From contig NZ_PKIZ01000012.1 of the NCBI RefSeq assembly GCF_002847825.1, forward strand, positions 1-57,503: DNA of 57,503 bases, given 5' to 3'. This document shows, in pieces, positions 47,422 to 57,501 of the stretch. The notes beneath the pieces were generated by a model, which searched no databases, had not been told where the DNA came from, and saw only the letters and a list, made by a program, of their open reading frames with translations. Each line of letters opens with the position of its first letter. Position 1 is the stretch's first letter. This stretch comes from Kytococcus schroeteri (GTDB taxonomy: Bacteria > Actinomycetota > Actinomycetes > Actinomycetales > Dermatophilaceae). The position numbers and the translations under genes were made by a program.

Positions 47422-48912
47422 GTGTCCGAACTCTTCATCGACGGCCGCTGGGCCCCCGCCGCCGACGGCGCCACCCGCACCATCACCTGCCCCGCCGACG
47501 GCCAGGCCGTGGGCACCGTGGCCGAGGCCGGCGCCACCGATGCCGAGCAGGCCGTGGCCGCCGCCCGCCGCGCCTTCGACGCCGGCGAGTGGTCCACCCT
47601 GCCCACCCCCGAGCGGGCCGACCTCGTCTCCCGGCTGGCCGACGCCCTGGAGGCCGAGAAGGAGGAGGTGGCCCGCCTCGAGGCGCTCGACACGGGCAAG
47701 CGGATGGTCGAGGCCCGCATCGACATGGACGACGTGATCGGTGTGTTCCGCCACTTCGCCGCGCTCGGCCAGCAGCACGCCGGCCGCGTGGTGGACACCG
47801 GCATGCCCGACGTGGAGTCGCGCGTGGTGCACGAGCCGGTGGGCGTCTGCGCGCTCATCACCCCGTGGAACTTCCCGCTGCTGCAGACCTCCTGGAAGGT
47901 GGCCCCCGCCCTGGTGGCTGGCAACACCTTCGTGCTCAAGCCCAGCGAGAACACGCCCCACACCGCCGTCTGGCTGCTGCGCACCCTGGAGCGCCTCGGC
48001 CTGCCCGCCGGCGTGGGCAACCTCGTGCTCGGCCCCGGCGACCCCGTGGGCACCGTGATCACGGAGCACCCGGACGTGGACCTCGTCTCGTTCACCGGCG
48101 GCCTGCGGACCGGGCGGCGCATCATGGCCGCCGCCGCGCCCACGGTGAAGAACATCGCCCTGGAGCTGGGCGGCAAGAACCCCTTCGTGCTGTTCGCCGA
48201 CGCGGACCTGGACGCCGCCATCGACAACGTGGTCACCGCGATCTTCCTCGACGCCGGGCAGGTCTGCTCCGCCGGCAGCCGCCTCGTGGTGGAGGAGTCC
48301 GTGCACGACCGCGTGGTGGACGAGGTGGTGCGCCGCGCCGAGCAGATCCGCCTCGGCGGGCCCTTCGACGAGGAGGCAGAGAGCGGCCCCCTCATCAGCG
48401 AGGCGCACCGCGACACGGTGCACGCCTACGTGCAGGCCGCCGTGGCCGAGGGGGCGCAGCTCCGCTGCGGCGGCGAGGCACCCGGCGGCGAGCTGTCCTC
48501 CGGGTGGTTCTACCGCCCCACCGTGCTGGACGGCTGCCACACCTCCATGGACTGCGTGCAGGACGAGAGCTTCGGCCCCGTGCTCACCGTGGAGACCTTC
48601 CGCGGCGACACCCCCCAGGAGGCCGAGGACGCCGCCGTGGCCCTGGCCAACGACACCATCTACGGCCTGGCCGGCGCCGTGTGGACCGAGAACGCCGGCC
48701 GCGCCGCCCGTGTGGCCCGCCGCCTGCGCCACGGCACCGTCTGGGTCAACGACTTCCACCCCTACGTGCCGCAGGCCGAGTGGGGCGGCATGAAGCAGTC
48801 CGGCATCGGGCGCGAGCTCGGCGTCGAGGGGCTGGGGGAGTACGTGGAGACCAAGCACGTGTGGCACAACACCCGCCCCGCCCGCGCCGACTGGTTCGCC
48901 GACCGCGGCTGA
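47422..48912 (+). CDS. betB: Betaine-aldehyde dehydrogenase
   Basis: A 496-residue aldehyde dehydrogenase that oxidises betaine aldehyde to the osmoprotectant glycine betaine. It contains the ALDH motifs [22 protein letters not shown] (about residue 150), the general-base Glu in [10 protein letters not shown] (about 247) and the catalytic Cys in [10 protein letters not shown] (about 281). Assignment to betaine aldehyde rests on the neighbouring choline dehydrogenase and choline transporter. The GTG start at 47422 follows AGGAGGC. It is the first gene of betB-betA-betT and sits behind the TetR operator candidate. Confidence 0.93.
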   Translation: MSELFIDGRWAPAADGATRTITCPADGQAVGTVAEAGATDAEQAVAAARRAFDAGEWSTLPTPERADLVSRLADALEAEKEEVARLEALDTGKRMVEARIDMDDVIGVFRHFAALGQQHAGRVVDTGMPDVESRVVHEPVGVCALITPWNFPLLQTSWKVAPALVAGNTFVLKPSENTPHTAVWLLRTLERLGLPAGVGNLVLGPGDPVGTVITEHPDVDLVSFTGGLRTGRRIMAAAAPTVKNIALELGGKNPFVLFADADLDAAIDNVVTAIFLDAGQVCSAGSRLVVEESVHDRVVDEVVRRAEQIRLGGPFDEEAESGPLISEAHRDTVHAYVQAAVAEGAQLRCGGEAPGGELSSGWFYRPTVLDGCHTSMDCVQDESFGPVLTVETFRGDTPQEAEDAAVALANDTIYGLAGAVWTENAGRAARVARRLRHGTVWVNDFHPYVPQAEWGGMKQSGIGRELGVEGLGEYVETKHVWHNTRPARADWFADRG

Positions 48913-48977
48913 GCCACCCCGGCCGGCCCACCGGCCCCCATCGACACCACAGACCACACCGACCCGTGAGGAGAACC

Positions 48978-50726
48978 ATGAGGAAGCGCTACGACTACGT
49001 CATCGTCGGGGGCGGCTCGGCCGGCTCCGTGCTGGCCAACCGCCTGTCCACCGACCCGTCCACCACCGTGCTGGTGCTCGAGGCCGGACGGGCCGACTTC
49101 GTCTGGGACCCGCTGATCCAGATGCCTGCCGCCCTGGTCTTCCCCAGTGGCAACCCGCTCTACGACTGGGCGTACGAGTCCGAGCCCGAGCCCTACATGG
49201 GTGGCCGCCGCATCAAGCACGCCCGCGGCAAGGTGCTGGGCGGCTCGTCCTCCATCAACGGCATGATCTTCCAGCGCGGCAACGCCGGCGACTACGAGAA
49301 GTGGGCGCAGAACGAGGGCCTGGAGCACTGGGACCACGCGCACAACCTGCCGTACTTCAAGCGCATGGAGACCTGCCTGGCCGGCGCCGACGCCTGGCGC
49401 GGTGGGGCCGGCCCGCTCAAGCTGGAGCGCGGCCCGGCCAGCTCCCCGCTCTTCCAGGCCTTCTTCGAGGCGACCCAGCAGGCCGGCTACCCGGCCACCG
49501 ACGACGTGAACGGCTACCGCCAGGAGGGCTTCGCGCCGTTCGACCGCAACGTCTTCCAGGGCTCGCGCCTCTCGGCCTCCCGTGCCTACCTGTGGCCCGT
49601 CCGCAAGCGCAAGAACCTGCACGTGCGCACCCTGAGCCACGTCACCCAGCTGCGCTGGGAGGGCACCCGCGTGACCGGTGTGGACCTCGTCCGCGGTCCG
49701 CGCCGCACCCCGCACTCGGTGGAGGCCGGCGAGGTCATCCTCTGCGGCGGTGCGTTCAACTCCCCGCAGACCCTGCAGCTCTCCGGCGTGGGTGACCCCG
49801 CCACCCTGCAGGCCGCCGGCGTCACCCCGCGCGTGGAGCTGCCCGGCGTGGGCGAGAACCTGCAGGACCACCTCGAGGTGTACCTGCAGCACACCGCCAC
49901 CCAGCCGGTGTCCATGGCGCCCTGGCTCGACCTCAAGAAGGCGCCCTACATCGGTGCCGAGTGGCTCTTCCGCAACCGCGGCCCCGGCGCCACCAACCAC
50001 TTCGAGGCCGGTGGCTTCATCCGGACCAGCGACCGCGTGGACTACCCCAACCTGATGTTCCACTTCCTGCCCATCGCGGTGCGCTACGACGGCACCGCTG
50101 CCGGCGGCGACCACGGCTACCAGGTGCACATCGGCCCGATGAACTCCGACGTGCGCGGCGACCTGCGCATCCGCAGCAACGACCCCTTCGAGCACCCCGC
50201 GATCCGGTTCAACTACCTCTCCACCGAGAACGACCGCCGCGAGTGGGTGGAGGTCATTCGTGCCGCCCGCCACATCCTGGCGCAGCCGGCCTTCGCCCCC
50301 TTCGACGGTGGCGAGATCTCGCCCGGCCCGGCCGTGGAGACCGACGAGGAGATCCTCGACTGGGTGGCCAAGGACGCCGAGACGGCCCTGCACCCCAGCT
50401 GCACGGCCAAGATGGGCCGCGACGCCATGAGCGTGGTGGACCCCGACACGATGCGGGTGCACGGCACCGAGGGCCTGCGCGTGGTGGACGCCTCGGTCTT
50501 CCCCTCCATCACCAACGGCAACATCTACGCCCCGGTGATGATGGTGGCCGAGAAGGCCGCCGACCTCATCGCCGGCAACACCCCGCTGGCCCCCGAGCAC
50601 CCGCCGGTCTACCGCGCCAACGCCGGCATGCCGCTCTTCCCGCAGGGCGACCCGCGCAACGACGCGTGGGACGCCCGGGACGAGGTGCCCACCGCGGAGC
50701 AGGCCATGGCCGGGGAGACCCGGTGA
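48978..50726 (+). CDS. betA: Choline dehydrogenase (GMC oxidoreductase)
   Basis: A 582-residue FAD-dependent GMC oxidoreductase converting choline to betaine aldehyde at the membrane. The FAD motif is [18 protein letters not shown] (about residue 7-24). GMC signatures are [21 protein letters not shown] (about 84) and [17 protein letters not shown] (about 258). The active-site His is in [11 protein letters not shown] (about 474). The ATG at 48978 follows GAGGAGA. A 65-base gap separates it from betB, and its stop overlaps the betT start (GTGA). Confidence 0.95.
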   Translation: MRKRYDYVIVGGGSAGSVLANRLSTDPSTTVLVLEAGRADFVWDPLIQMPAALVFPSGNPLYDWAYESEPEPYMGGRRIKHARGKVLGGSSSINGMIFQRGNAGDYEKWAQNEGLEHWDHAHNLPYFKRMETCLAGADAWRGGAGPLKLERGPASSPLFQAFFEATQQAGYPATDDVNGYRQEGFAPFDRNVFQGSRLSASRAYLWPVRKRKNLHVRTLSHVTQLRWEGTRVTGVDLVRGPRRTPHSVEAGEVILCGGAFNSPQTLQLSGVGDPATLQAAGVTPRVELPGVGENLQDHLEVYLQHTATQPVSMAPWLDLKKAPYIGAEWLFRNRGPGATNHFEAGGFIRTSDRVDYPNLMFHFLPIAVRYDGTAAGGDHGYQVHIGPMNSDVRGDLRIRSNDPFEHPAIRFNYLSTENDRREWVEVIRAARHILAQPAFAPFDGGEISPGPAVETDEEILDWVAKDAETALHPSCTAKMGRDAMSVVDPDTMRVHGTEGLRVVDASVFPSITNGNIYAPVMMVAEKAADLIAGNTPLAPEHPPVYRANAGMPLFPQGDPRNDAWDARDEVPTAEQAMAGETR

Positions 50727-52792
50727 GCGGGGCCACCGCGGCCGGGCCGCGGCAGGAGGGCCACCGGGCAGGGGTCGAGGCCCCTGCCCGGGCCGGGGTC
50801 GTGTGGCCCGTGCTCGTCGCCTCGGGCGTGGTCACCGCGCTCGTGGCCGGGTGGGCCCTGGCGGCCCCCGAGCAGGCGGCCACCCAGCTGGGTGCCCTCA
50901 CCACGTGGATCGCCACGTGGTTCGGGTGGTTCTACATCGCCCTGGCCACCGCCGTGCTGGTCTTCGTGGTGGTGCTCGGCGTGCGCCACTCGCGCACCCG
51001 GCTGGGCGCCGACACCGACCGCCCCGAGTTCTCCACCTTCGCCTGGGCCGCGATGCTGTTCGCCGCCGGCATCGGCACCGACGTCATGTTCTTCGCCGTC
51101 GCCGAACCGGCCAGCCAGTACCTCGCGCCGCCGCAGGGCAAGGGGGAGACCCTCGACGCCGCCCGCGAGGCCACCGTGTGGACGCTCTTCCACTACGGCG
51201 TCACCGGGTGGGGCATGTACACGCTCATGGGTATCGCGCTCGGGTACTTCGCGCACCGCCGCGGGCTGCCGCTGGCCGTCCGCTCGGCGTTGTACCCCCT
51301 CATCGGGCAGCGCGTCCGCGGGCCGGTGGGGCACGCGGTGGACACCGCCACCGTGCTCGGCACGATCTTCGGCGTGGCCACCTCGCTCGGCATCGGCGTG
51401 GTGATGCTCAACGTGGGCATCGACATCCTGTTCGGCACCGGGCAGGGCATCGCCCAGCAGGTGGGCCTGGTGGTGCTGGCCGTGGCCGTGGCGACGGTCT
51501 CGGCCACCACCGGCGTGGACCGCGGCATCCGGCTGCTCTCGCAGCTCAACGTGGTGCTGGCCGTGGCCCTGGCGTTGTGGGTGCTGGTCACCGGCGACAC
51601 CGCCTTCGTGCTCAACGCCGTCGCCATGAACGTGGGCGACTACGTGGCGCTCTTCCCGGGCACCACCCTGGACACGATGGCCTTCGACCACCCCGAGGAG
51701 TGGATGAGCGCCTGGACGCTCTTCTTCTGGGCGTGGTGGGTGGCCTGGGCGAGCTTCGTGGGCATGTTCCTGGCCCGCATCTCGCGCGGCCGCACCATCG
51801 GGCAGTTCGTGCTCGGCACGCTCACCATCCCGTTCACCTACATCGTCATGTGGGTGTCGATCTTCGGGAACTCCGCGGTGCAGCGCATCCGGGGTGGCGA
51901 CACCGCGTTCGGCGAGCTCGCCGTGGACTCCCCGGAGCAGGGCTTCTTCACCCTGCTGCAGGACCACCCGCTGCCGATGCTGCTGGTGGGCGTGGCCACC
52001 TTCGTGGGCCTGCTGTTCTACGTGACCTCGGCCGACTCCGGCGCGCTGGTCATGGCCAACCTCAGCTCCGACCTGCCCGACCCGGAGACCGACGCCCACC
52101 CCGCCCTGCGCATCGGGTGGGCCGTGGCCACCGGCGTGCTCACCATCGCGATGCTCGTGGTGGGCGGCATCCCGGCGCTGCAGAGCGCCACCATCGTCAT
52201 GGGCCTGCCGTTCGCGGCGGTCATGGTGCTGGTGATGGTGGGGCTGCACCGTGCGCTGGAGGCCGAGCGGGCGCGGGTGGACGCCCACCGTGCCTCGCTC
52301 ACCGGCCAGCTGGCCCGCGGCGAGGGGCACGGACGCTCCTGGCGCACCCGCCTGGGCACCACCCTCGGGGCGGTGAGCGTGGCCCGGGCCACCGAACGGC
52401 TCGAGGAGGTGGTGCTCCCGGCCCTGGAGTCGGTGGCCACCGAGCTGCGCCGCCGCGGCGTGGACGCCCACGTGGAGGCCAGCGAGCCGCTGGAGCGCGG
52501 CCGGGTGAAGCGGCGGGCGGTGCTCATCGTGCCCCCGGCCGACGCCGGGGCCCCCTCGGCGCCGGCGGACCCCTTCCGCTACCCGGTGCAGGTGCGGGTG
52601 GTGCCGCGGCCGAGCTACGGCGCGGGCGTCATCGAGGCCGACGACACCACCACCCGGCTCGAGGTGGCCCTGCCCACCGGGGAGGTCTACGACGTCCTCA
52701 CCTCGGAGCCCGACGCGCTGTGCCACGACGTGCTCGACCACTACGAGCGCTGGGCGGCGGCCCGGACGGAGGTCCAGGTCGCGGTCCTCTGA
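50723..52792 (+). CDS. betT: BCCT-family choline transporter (BetT-like)
   Basis: A 689-residue transporter with about twelve membrane helices. It shows BCCT signatures: [19 protein letters not shown] (about residue 115) and the tryptophan-rich segment [25 protein letters not shown] (about 335). A cytoplasmic C-terminal domain of about 170 residues follows the last helix, as in osmotically regulated BetT proteins. It imports choline for the BetA and BetB reactions. The GTG start overlaps the betA stop, so the three genes form one unit. Confidence 0.92.
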   Translation: MSGATAAGPRQEGHRAGVEAPARAGVVWPVLVASGVVTALVAGWALAAPEQAATQLGALTTWIATWFGWFYIALATAVLVFVVVLGVRHSRTRLGADTDRPEFSTFAWAAMLFAAGIGTDVMFFAVAEPASQYLAPPQGKGETLDAAREATVWTLFHYGVTGWGMYTLMGIALGYFAHRRGLPLAVRSALYPLIGQRVRGPVGHAVDTATVLGTIFGVATSLGIGVVMLNVGIDILFGTGQGIAQQVGLVVLAVAVATVSATTGVDRGIRLLSQLNVVLAVALALWVLVTGDTAFVLNAVAMNVGDYVALFPGTTLDTMAFDHPEEWMSAWTLFFWAWWVAWASFVGMFLARISRGRTIGQFVLGTLTIPFTYIVMWVSIFGNSAVQRIRGGDTAFGELAVDSPEQGFFTLLQDHPLPMLLVGVATFVGLLFYVTSADSGALVMANLSSDLPDPETDAHPALRIGWAVATGVLTIAMLVVGGIPALQSATIVMGLPFAAVMVLVMVGLHRALEAERARVDAHRASLTGQLARGEGHGRSWRTRLGTTLGAVSVARATERLEEVVLPALESVATELRRRGVDAHVEASEPLERGRVKRRAVLIVPPADAGAPSAPADPFRYPVQVRVVPRPSYGAGVIEADDTTTRLEVALPTGEVYDVLTSEPDALCHDVLDHYERWAAARTEVQVAVL

Positions 52793-52798
52793 CGCAGG

Positions 52799-53380
52799 TC
52801 AGGTCGCGGAGGCTGCCCGCACCAGGGAGCGGGCGGCCACCAGCCCTGCCCGGAGGGCGTCGTCGGCGGTGCCGTCGAGCATCAGGGCCAGCGACCCCTC
52901 GTAGATCACCTCGATCGAGCGGGCGAGGGAGGCGGCCGCCCCCGGGTCGGCCGGCAGGAGGGAACCCGCGGCCTGCTGGAGGCGCGAGCGCAGCAACTCG
53001 CGCTCCCGGGTGAGCACGGCAGCGACCTCCGGGGCCGCCTCGGGGAAGCACACGGTGGTGGCGCGGAAGGCGCACCACCGTTCCTCCGGCAGCCGGTCCC
53101 GGAGCTCCTGTGCGGCGGTGAACGGCGAGAGCAGCCGCGCCGCCGGGTCCGAGGTGGCGTCCCAGTGCTCGTCCCACGCCTGGGTCCACATCTCCAGGCG
53201 GCGGTCGAGGGCGGCGGCCAGCAGGCCGTCCCTGTTGCCGAAGTGCACGTAGAGGCTGGCCGCCGAGGCGTGGGCGTCCTTGAGCAGCACCGTCACGGGG
53301 GTGGTGGCGCCCCCGTCGACGAACAGCTTGCGCGTCGCCGCGTCGAGCAGGCGTTCACGCACAGGCGTCTTGGCGGTCAT
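52799..53380 (-). CDS. TetR-family regulator 2, at the far end of the bet cluster
   Basis: A 193-residue TetR protein paralogous to the one at 46737-47318. It shares [38 protein letters not shown] and the C-terminal YEGSLALMLDGTADDA pattern. It converges on betT with only 6 bases between the stop codons. TACGCT stands six bases before its ATG, so it is probably leaderless. The AACGTGCGTT operator seen at betB is not present in its own upstream region, suggesting a different or additional target. Confidence 0.88.
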   Translation of the reverse strand: MTAKTPVRERLLDAATRKLFVDGGATTPVTVLLKDAHASAASLYVHFGNRDGLLAAALDRRLEMWTQAWDEHWDATSDPAARLLSPFTAAQELRDRLPEERWCAFRATTVCFPEAAPEVAAVLTRERELLRSRLQQAAGSLLPADPGAAASLARSIEVIYEGSLALMLDGTADDALRAGLVAARSLVRAASAT

Positions 53381-53470
53381 GTCGAGAGCGTAATGGGTGG
53401 GGTTGGGAGTGCGAGCCGGGCCCGGGGCGGCGCGGGCCGGCCTGTGCGGGAGGGATGTCCCGGGCGCGAG

Positions 53471-53505
53471 GAAGGCCCCCGGACCGAGGGGGTCCGGGGG
53501 CCTTC
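53471..53505. terminator. Terminator hairpin of the 53.5-54.4 kb gene
   Basis: Perfect 15-bp stem, GAAGGCCCCCGGACC (53471-53485) and GGTCCGGGGGCCTTC (53491-53505), loop GAGGG, located 15 bases beyond the stop of the minus-strand gene that ends at 53521. Confidence 0.7.
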
Positions 53506-53520
53506 GCGGCGTGGCGCGGG

Positions 53521-54411
53521 TCAGACGCCGGGGGGCGGGGGCGGCGTGCTGCCGCCGCGGTTCCAGGACTGGTCGTCCTGGCCCGTGGAACCGGTGGAAC
53601 CGTTCCAGTCCTGCTGGCCGGCCGGCGTGGCGCCACCGGACGCCGGGGCGTCGGTGGAGGGCGCCTGGTGGCCGTACTCCGGCGCCGGGGGAGCAGACTG
53701 GCCGTACTCGGGCTGGGAGCTCGGGTTCAGGCCGTATCCGGGTGCCGGGGGAGCGGACTGGCCGGTGGTGTTCTGGCCGTAGGCGTCCGGCTGGTAGCCC
53801 GGGGCGCCGTTGGTGCCCACCTGGCCGTAGGCCGGGGCGGGCGGAACCTGGCCGTTGCGCTGGGAGTACGGCGTGGACCGGGCGTACTGGTCGGAGTACT
53901 CACCGTTGGTGTAGCTGGAGTACTGCTGCTGCTTGTTCTTGCGGCGACCGAAGAACCACAGCAGGCCGCCGACCAGCATGAGCAGGAGGCCCAGCGGGAT
54001 GAGGAAGATCGCGGCGGCCAACCCCAGCCCGAGCTTCATGAATGCACCCATGTCGGCCGGGCCGCTCAGGGCGTAGCCGGGCTCGGAGCAGGTGACGGTG
54101 ACGTCGCCGGCCGTGTCGGCGGTGATGGTGCCCAAGATGTTCTCGTTGTTCACCTCGGCGCTCGTGCCCGGGGCAAGGTCGCCCAAGGTGGCGCCCTGGA
54201 CCGTGCACGCGGAGCTGTCCGCGCCGGGGCCCAGGAGCATGCGGGTCTCGTCCTCGTCCATGCTCACGGTGGTGGAGCCCTCGATGGACTGCTGCTGGTC
54301 CACGAAGTCGGAGACCTCCTTGAAGGTCGTGCCTGCTAGCACGGCACCGATGATGCCGAGGACCAGGGACAGGACACCCAGGAAGAACAGGATCTTGCCG
54401 AAGGTCTTCAT
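53521..54411 (-). CDS. Two-cysteine membrane protein with Gln/Tyr/Pro-rich tail, paralog C
   Basis: A 296-residue protein of the same plan as the two at 43.6-45.2 kb. It has an N-terminal helix (ILFFLGVLSLVLGIIGAVLAG) and an extracytoplasmic domain with two cysteines (SSACTVQGATLG; VTVTCSEPGY). A hydrophobic region (about 128-155) ending in FFGRRKNKQQQ follows, then a tail of about 130 residues. The tail is low-complexity, with repeats of PPAP-[AEG]YG and Gly/Gln/Ser, and ends in PPPPPGV. The basic residues after the last helix favour a cytoplasmic tail. Such tails can be disordered interaction platforms. The ATG at 54411 has GAGAGGGG upstream. It is divergent from the SAM-riboswitch metNIQ operon. 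Function unknown. Confidence 0.6.
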   Translation of the reverse strand: MKTFGKILFFLGVLSLVLGIIGAVLAGTTFKEVSDFVDQQQSIEGSTTVSMDEDETRMLLGPGADSSACTVQGATLGDLAPGTSAEVNNENILGTITADTAGDVTVTCSEPGYALSGPADMGAFMKLGLGLAAAIFLIPLGLLLMLVGGLLWFFGRRKNKQQQYSSYTNGEYSDQYARSTPYSQRNGQVPPAPAYGQVGTNGAPGYQPDAYGQNTTGQSAPPAPGYGLNPSSQPEYGQSAPPAPEYGHQAPSTDAPASGGATPAGQQDWNGSTGSTGQDDQSWNRGGSTPPPPPGV

Positions 54412-54546
54412 CGGCGTCACCCCTCTCGTGTGTCGGCGCCCGGGCGTGCCGGGCGGGTGTGTGCGGGGCCGACGCCCCGTGCCGGGCCCCACGCTACCGA
54501 GGGACGGGGCGTCCGGCGTGAGGCGCACCACGTTCGGCCCGGCGAT

Positions 54547-54576
54547 TTGGAAAATCTCAGACCGGGGTCGTAGGTT
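54547..54576 (+). promoter_or_regulatory. metNIQ operon promoter
   Basis: TTGGAA (54547-54552), 18-base spacer, TAGGTT (54571-54576). The predicted start at A54583 coincides with the first base of riboswitch stem P1. Confidence 0.65.
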
Positions 54577-54582
54577 GTGCGC

Positions 54583-54670
54583 ACTGTATCCAGAGCGGTG
54601 GAGAGATCTGGCTCTTTGAAACCGCAGCAACCCCCCGTCGCGGGCGAGGGTGCTAACGCCAGATGCGATG
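54583..54670 (+). promoter_or_regulatory. SAM riboswitch (SAM-I/S-box type)
   Basis: Conserved aptamer elements: CCAGAGCGGTGGAGAGAT, TTTGAAACCGCAGCAACC and GAGGGTGCTAACGCC. P1 can form between ACTGTATC (54583-54590) and GATGCGAT (54662-54669) with one mismatch; P2 between AGAGC and GCTCT. It precedes metNIQ, so SAM should repress methionine uptake. A ribosome site and short ORF follow directly after P1. Confidence 0.88.
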
Positions 54671-54678
54671 GAGGAACC

Positions 54679-54711
54679 ATGAGCTGCACCTGTATGACGT
54701 CGAGGTCCTGA
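54679..54711 (+). CDS. 10-codon Cys/Met leader ORF between SAM riboswitch and metN
   Basis: ATG at 54679 with a strong ribosome site GGAGGA (54670-54675), encoding MSCTCMTSRS and ending at 54711. It contains two cysteine codons and one internal methionine codon in only ten. The ribosome site directly abuts the 3' strand of riboswitch stem P1, so the aptamer is better placed to control this ORF than metN, which starts 182 bases later. Cysteine-rich upstream ORFs acting as attenuators are known in actinobacteria. Function here is inferred; the region 54712-54892 has small hairpins but no clear U-tract terminator. Confidence 0.55.
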   Translation: MSCTCMTSRS

Positions 54712-54892
54712 CCCTGCGGCCGGCGCTCCCGTACCCGCTTCGCGCGGAGTGAGGTGAGCGAGTCGGACCGGTCGGGCCCTCAGAACCCACGCATCCACCA
54801 CCTGTACGCCGTCGCGCCACGGACCCAGGGGTCTGCCACTGCATTCCCCGGTGATTCGTGGGCCCATTTCGTCCTGCCCGGAAGGACCATTC

Positions 54893-55852
54893 ATGATCAC
54901 CCTGGACAATGTGTCCAAGACCTATTTCCCGCGAGGTGCGGGCGAGCCCGTCCGTGCCCTGGAGGACGTCTCCCTGCACATCGGCCGTGGCCAGGTCCAC
55001 GGCATCGTCGGGCCGTCGGGCTCCGGCAAGTCCACCCTCGTGCGATGCATCAACCTGCTCGAGCGCCCCACCTCCGGGCGCGTCACCGTGGACGGCCGGG
55101 AGCTCACCGCCCTCAGCAGCGGACAGGTGCGCGCCGCACGCCGCGACATCGGCATGATCTTCCAGCACTTCAACCTGCTGGACTCGCGCACCGCCGCCCA
55201 GAACGTGGCGCTGCCGCTGGAACTGGCCGGGGTGGGCCGCGCCGAGCGCACCCGCCGTGCCGCCGAGCTGCTCGAGCGGGTGGGCCTGGGCGGCCGGGCC
55301 AAGGCCCACCCCCGCCAGCTCTCGGGTGGCCAGAAGCAGCGCGTGGCCATCGCGCGGGCCCTGGTCACCCACCCCAGCGTCCTGCTCTGCGACGAGGCCA
55401 CCAGCGCCCTGGACCCCGAGACCACCAGCAGCGTCCTGGACCTGCTGCGCGAGCTCACCGCGGACCTCGGGCTGACCACCGTTCTCATCACCCACGAGAT
55501 GGACGTGGTCACCCGCGTGGCCGACGGCGTCACCCTGCTGGCCGACGGCCACGTGGTGGAGTCCGGCTCGCTGGCCGAGGTGGCCGCCACCCGCGGCAGC
55601 GCCCTGGCCTCCCAGCTCGTGCCGCGCCCCGTGCGCGCCCTGGACGCCGCCGACCTCCCGGCCGGCTCCCGCATCGTGACCGTCGACCTGGCCACCCAGG
55701 ACGAGAACGCCGTCATCGCCGAGCTGCGCGCCACCGGCGCCGAGGTGCAGGTGGCCGCCGCCCGCGTGGAGAACGTGCACGGCGCCCGCGTCGGCATCCT
55801 CGACCTGCTCGTCACCCAGCCCTCCACCCACCGACAGGAGATCCCGGCATGA
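54893..55852 (+). CDS. metN: Methionine ABC importer ATP-binding protein
   Basis: A 319-residue ATPase with Walker [10 protein letters not shown] (about residue 40), the Q-loop in [12 protein letters not shown], signature LSGGQKQR (about 143) and Walker [13 protein letters not shown] (about 164). A C-terminal NIL-type regulatory domain (after about 245) binds methionine in homologs and inhibits transport when the cytosolic pool is high. The ATG at 54893 follows GGAAGGA. It is cotranscribed with metI (ATGA overlap) and metQ behind the SAM riboswitch. Confidence 0.95.
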   Translation: MITLDNVSKTYFPRGAGEPVRALEDVSLHIGRGQVHGIVGPSGSGKSTLVRCINLLERPTSGRVTVDGRELTALSSGQVRAARRDIGMIFQHFNLLDSRTAAQNVALPLELAGVGRAERTRRAAELLERVGLGGRAKAHPRQLSGGQKQRVAIARALVTHPSVLLCDEATSALDPETTSSVLDLLRELTADLGLTTVLITHEMDVVTRVADGVTLLADGHVVESGSLAEVAATRGSALASQLVPRPVRALDAADLPAGSRIVTVDLATQDENAVIAELRATGAEVQVAAARVENVHGARVGILDLLVTQPSTHRQEIPA

Positions 55853-56502
55853 CCCGCGACCGCCTCATCGAGGAACTCATCGACGGCACCTGGGACACCC
55901 TCTACATGGTGGGCCTGTCCTCGGCCATCGCCCTGCTGCTCGGCATCCCGCTGGGCGTGCTGCTCGTGGCCACCGCGCCCGGCGGGCTCTTCCCGCACCG
56001 GGCGCTCAACTCCGTGGTGGGCGCGGTCGTCAACGCCGGCCGGTCCATCCCGTTCATCATCCTGCTGGTGCTCATCGCCCCGCTCACCAAGAGCCTGGCC
56101 GGCACCACCATCGGCCCCACGGCCGCCGCCGTGCCGCTGACCCTCGGGGCCATCCCCTTCCTGGCGCGCCTCGTGGAGACCTCCCTGCGCGAGGTCGACC
56201 CCGGCAAGGTGGAGGCCGCCACCGCGATGGGGGCCACTCGCGGCCAGGTGATCCGGTCGGTGCTGCTGCCCGAGGCCCTGCCCGGCCTCATCGCCGGACT
56301 CACCGTGACCGTCGTGGCCCTCATCGGCTACTCGGCCATGGCCGGCGCCGTGGGCGGCGGGGGCCTGGGCGACCTGGCCATCCGCTACGGCTACCAGCGG
56401 TTCGACATGACCGTGACCCTGGCCTGCGTGGCCGTGCTCATGGCCCTGGTGGTGCTGGTGCAGTTCCTCGGCGACACCGCCGCCCGCATCACCCGCCACT
56501 GA
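55849..56502 (+). CDS. metI: Methionine ABC importer permease
   Basis: A 217-residue permease with five predicted membrane helices and the EAA coupling loop ([24 protein letters not shown], about residue 125). The size and sequence ([20 protein letters not shown]) are typical of MetI, which pairs with MetN and MetQ. Its ATG overlaps the metN stop. A 118-base spacer with GC-rich inverted repeats separates it from metQ. Confidence 0.95.
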   Translation: MTRDRLIEELIDGTWDTLYMVGLSSAIALLLGIPLGVLLVATAPGGLFPHRALNSVVGAVVNAGRSIPFIILLVLIAPLTKSLAGTTIGPTAAAVPLTLGAIPFLARLVETSLREVDPGKVEAATAMGATRGQVIRSVLLPEALPGLIAGLTVTVVALIGYSAMAGAVGGGGLGDLAIRYGYQRFDMTVTLACVAVLMALVVLVQFLGDTAARITRH

Positions 56503-56620
56503 GCGCCCGCCCGGGTCACCGGGCCCTGCCGCCGCGCGCCGCGCGGCACCCCCTCACAGCCCGCCACGCCGCAGCGCGTCGTGGTGAGGGCACCCCCTAC
56601 CCACCTGACCGGAGGACCCC

Positions 56621-57472
56621 GTGCACACCACCTCGCACACCACCCCCGCCCGGCGACGCACCGCGCTGGGCCTGGCCGCCCTCGCTCTCGCCGCCCCCGC
56701 GCTCACCGGCTGCGGCGCCGAGGAGACCCGGGCCGAGGAGGACGGACGCCCCGTGCTGCGCGTGGCGGCCACCCCCACGCCCCACGCGGACATCCTGCGC
56801 CACGTCGACGAGGAGCAGCTGGACGCCGAGGCCGGCTTCGAGCTGGAGGTCGTGGAGTTCACCGACTACCTGCAGCCCAACGCGGCGCTCGACGAGGGGT
56901 CGGTGGACGCCAACTACTACCAGCACCGCCTCTTCCTGCAGAGCCAGGAGCAGGCCGCCGGGTACGACCTCGCGGTCGTGGCGCCCATCTCCAACCAGCC
57001 GCTCGGCCTCTACTCCGAGGAGGTCGACTCCCTGGAGGACCTGGCGCCGGGTTCCCGCGTGGCCATCCCCAACGACCCCACCAACGGGGCCCGCGGCCTG
57101 TGGCTGCTGCAGGAGGCCGGACTCATCGAGCTGGCGGACACCGGTGACCTCCCGCCGACGCCCGAGGACGTGACCTCCAACCCCAGGGACCTGGAGTTCC
57201 TGCCCGTCGAGGCCGCCCAGACCTCCCGCTCCGTCGGCGACGCCACCCTGAGCGCCGTGCCGGGCAACTACGCCGTGCAGGACGGTCTGGACACCGACGA
57301 CGCCCTCGCCCTGGAGGACCCGCGCGACGAGCGCTTCGTCATCAACCTCGTGACCACCGCCGACCGTGCCGACGACCCGCAGCTGGCCGCCCTGGCCGAC
57401 GTGCTGCACGGCGACGCGGTGGGGGAGTACATCGAGTCCACCTGGCACGGCACCGTCGTGCAGGTCGACTGA
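56621..57472 (+). CDS. metQ: Methionine-binding lipoprotein
   Basis: A 283-residue NlpA/MetQ-family solute-binding lipoprotein. The signal peptide ends in a lipobox (LTGC, cysteine at residue 31). The mature part has VAATPTPHADIL, EFTDYLQPNAALDEGSVDANYYQHRLFL and AIPNDPTNGARGLWLLQEAGLI, all family signatures, delivering methionine to the MetNI permease. The GTG start at 56621 follows GGAGGA. It is the last gene before the window end. The separate spacing from metI may allow higher expression than the permease genes, as is common for binding proteins. Confidence 0.95.
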   Translation: MHTTSHTTPARRRTALGLAALALAAPALTGCGAEETRAEEDGRPVLRVAATPTPHADILRHVDEEQLDAEAGFELEVVEFTDYLQPNAALDEGSVDANYYQHRLFLQSQEQAAGYDLAVVAPISNQPLGLYSEEVDSLEDLAPGSRVAIPNDPTNGARGLWLLQEAGLIELADTGDLPPTPEDVTSNPRDLEFLPVEAAQTSRSVGDATLSAVPGNYAVQDGLDTDDALALEDPRDERFVINLVTTADRADDPQLAALADVLHGDAVGEYIESTWHGTVVQVD

Positions 57473-57485
57473 CCCCACCCCGCCG

Positions 57486-57501
57486 CCCCCCCCCCCCCCC
57501 C
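57486..57501 (+). other. Run of 16 cytosines at the window end
   Basis: A homopolymer of 16 C two bases before the end of the sequence. It probably marks a contig end or sequencing artefact. Confidence 0.6.

Noticed and set aside
56503..56620. Hairpins between metI and metQ as a terminator or second riboswitch
   Set aside because: The inverted repeats are short and GC-rich with no U tract or known aptamer motif. An mRNA-stability role is possible but cannot be supported.
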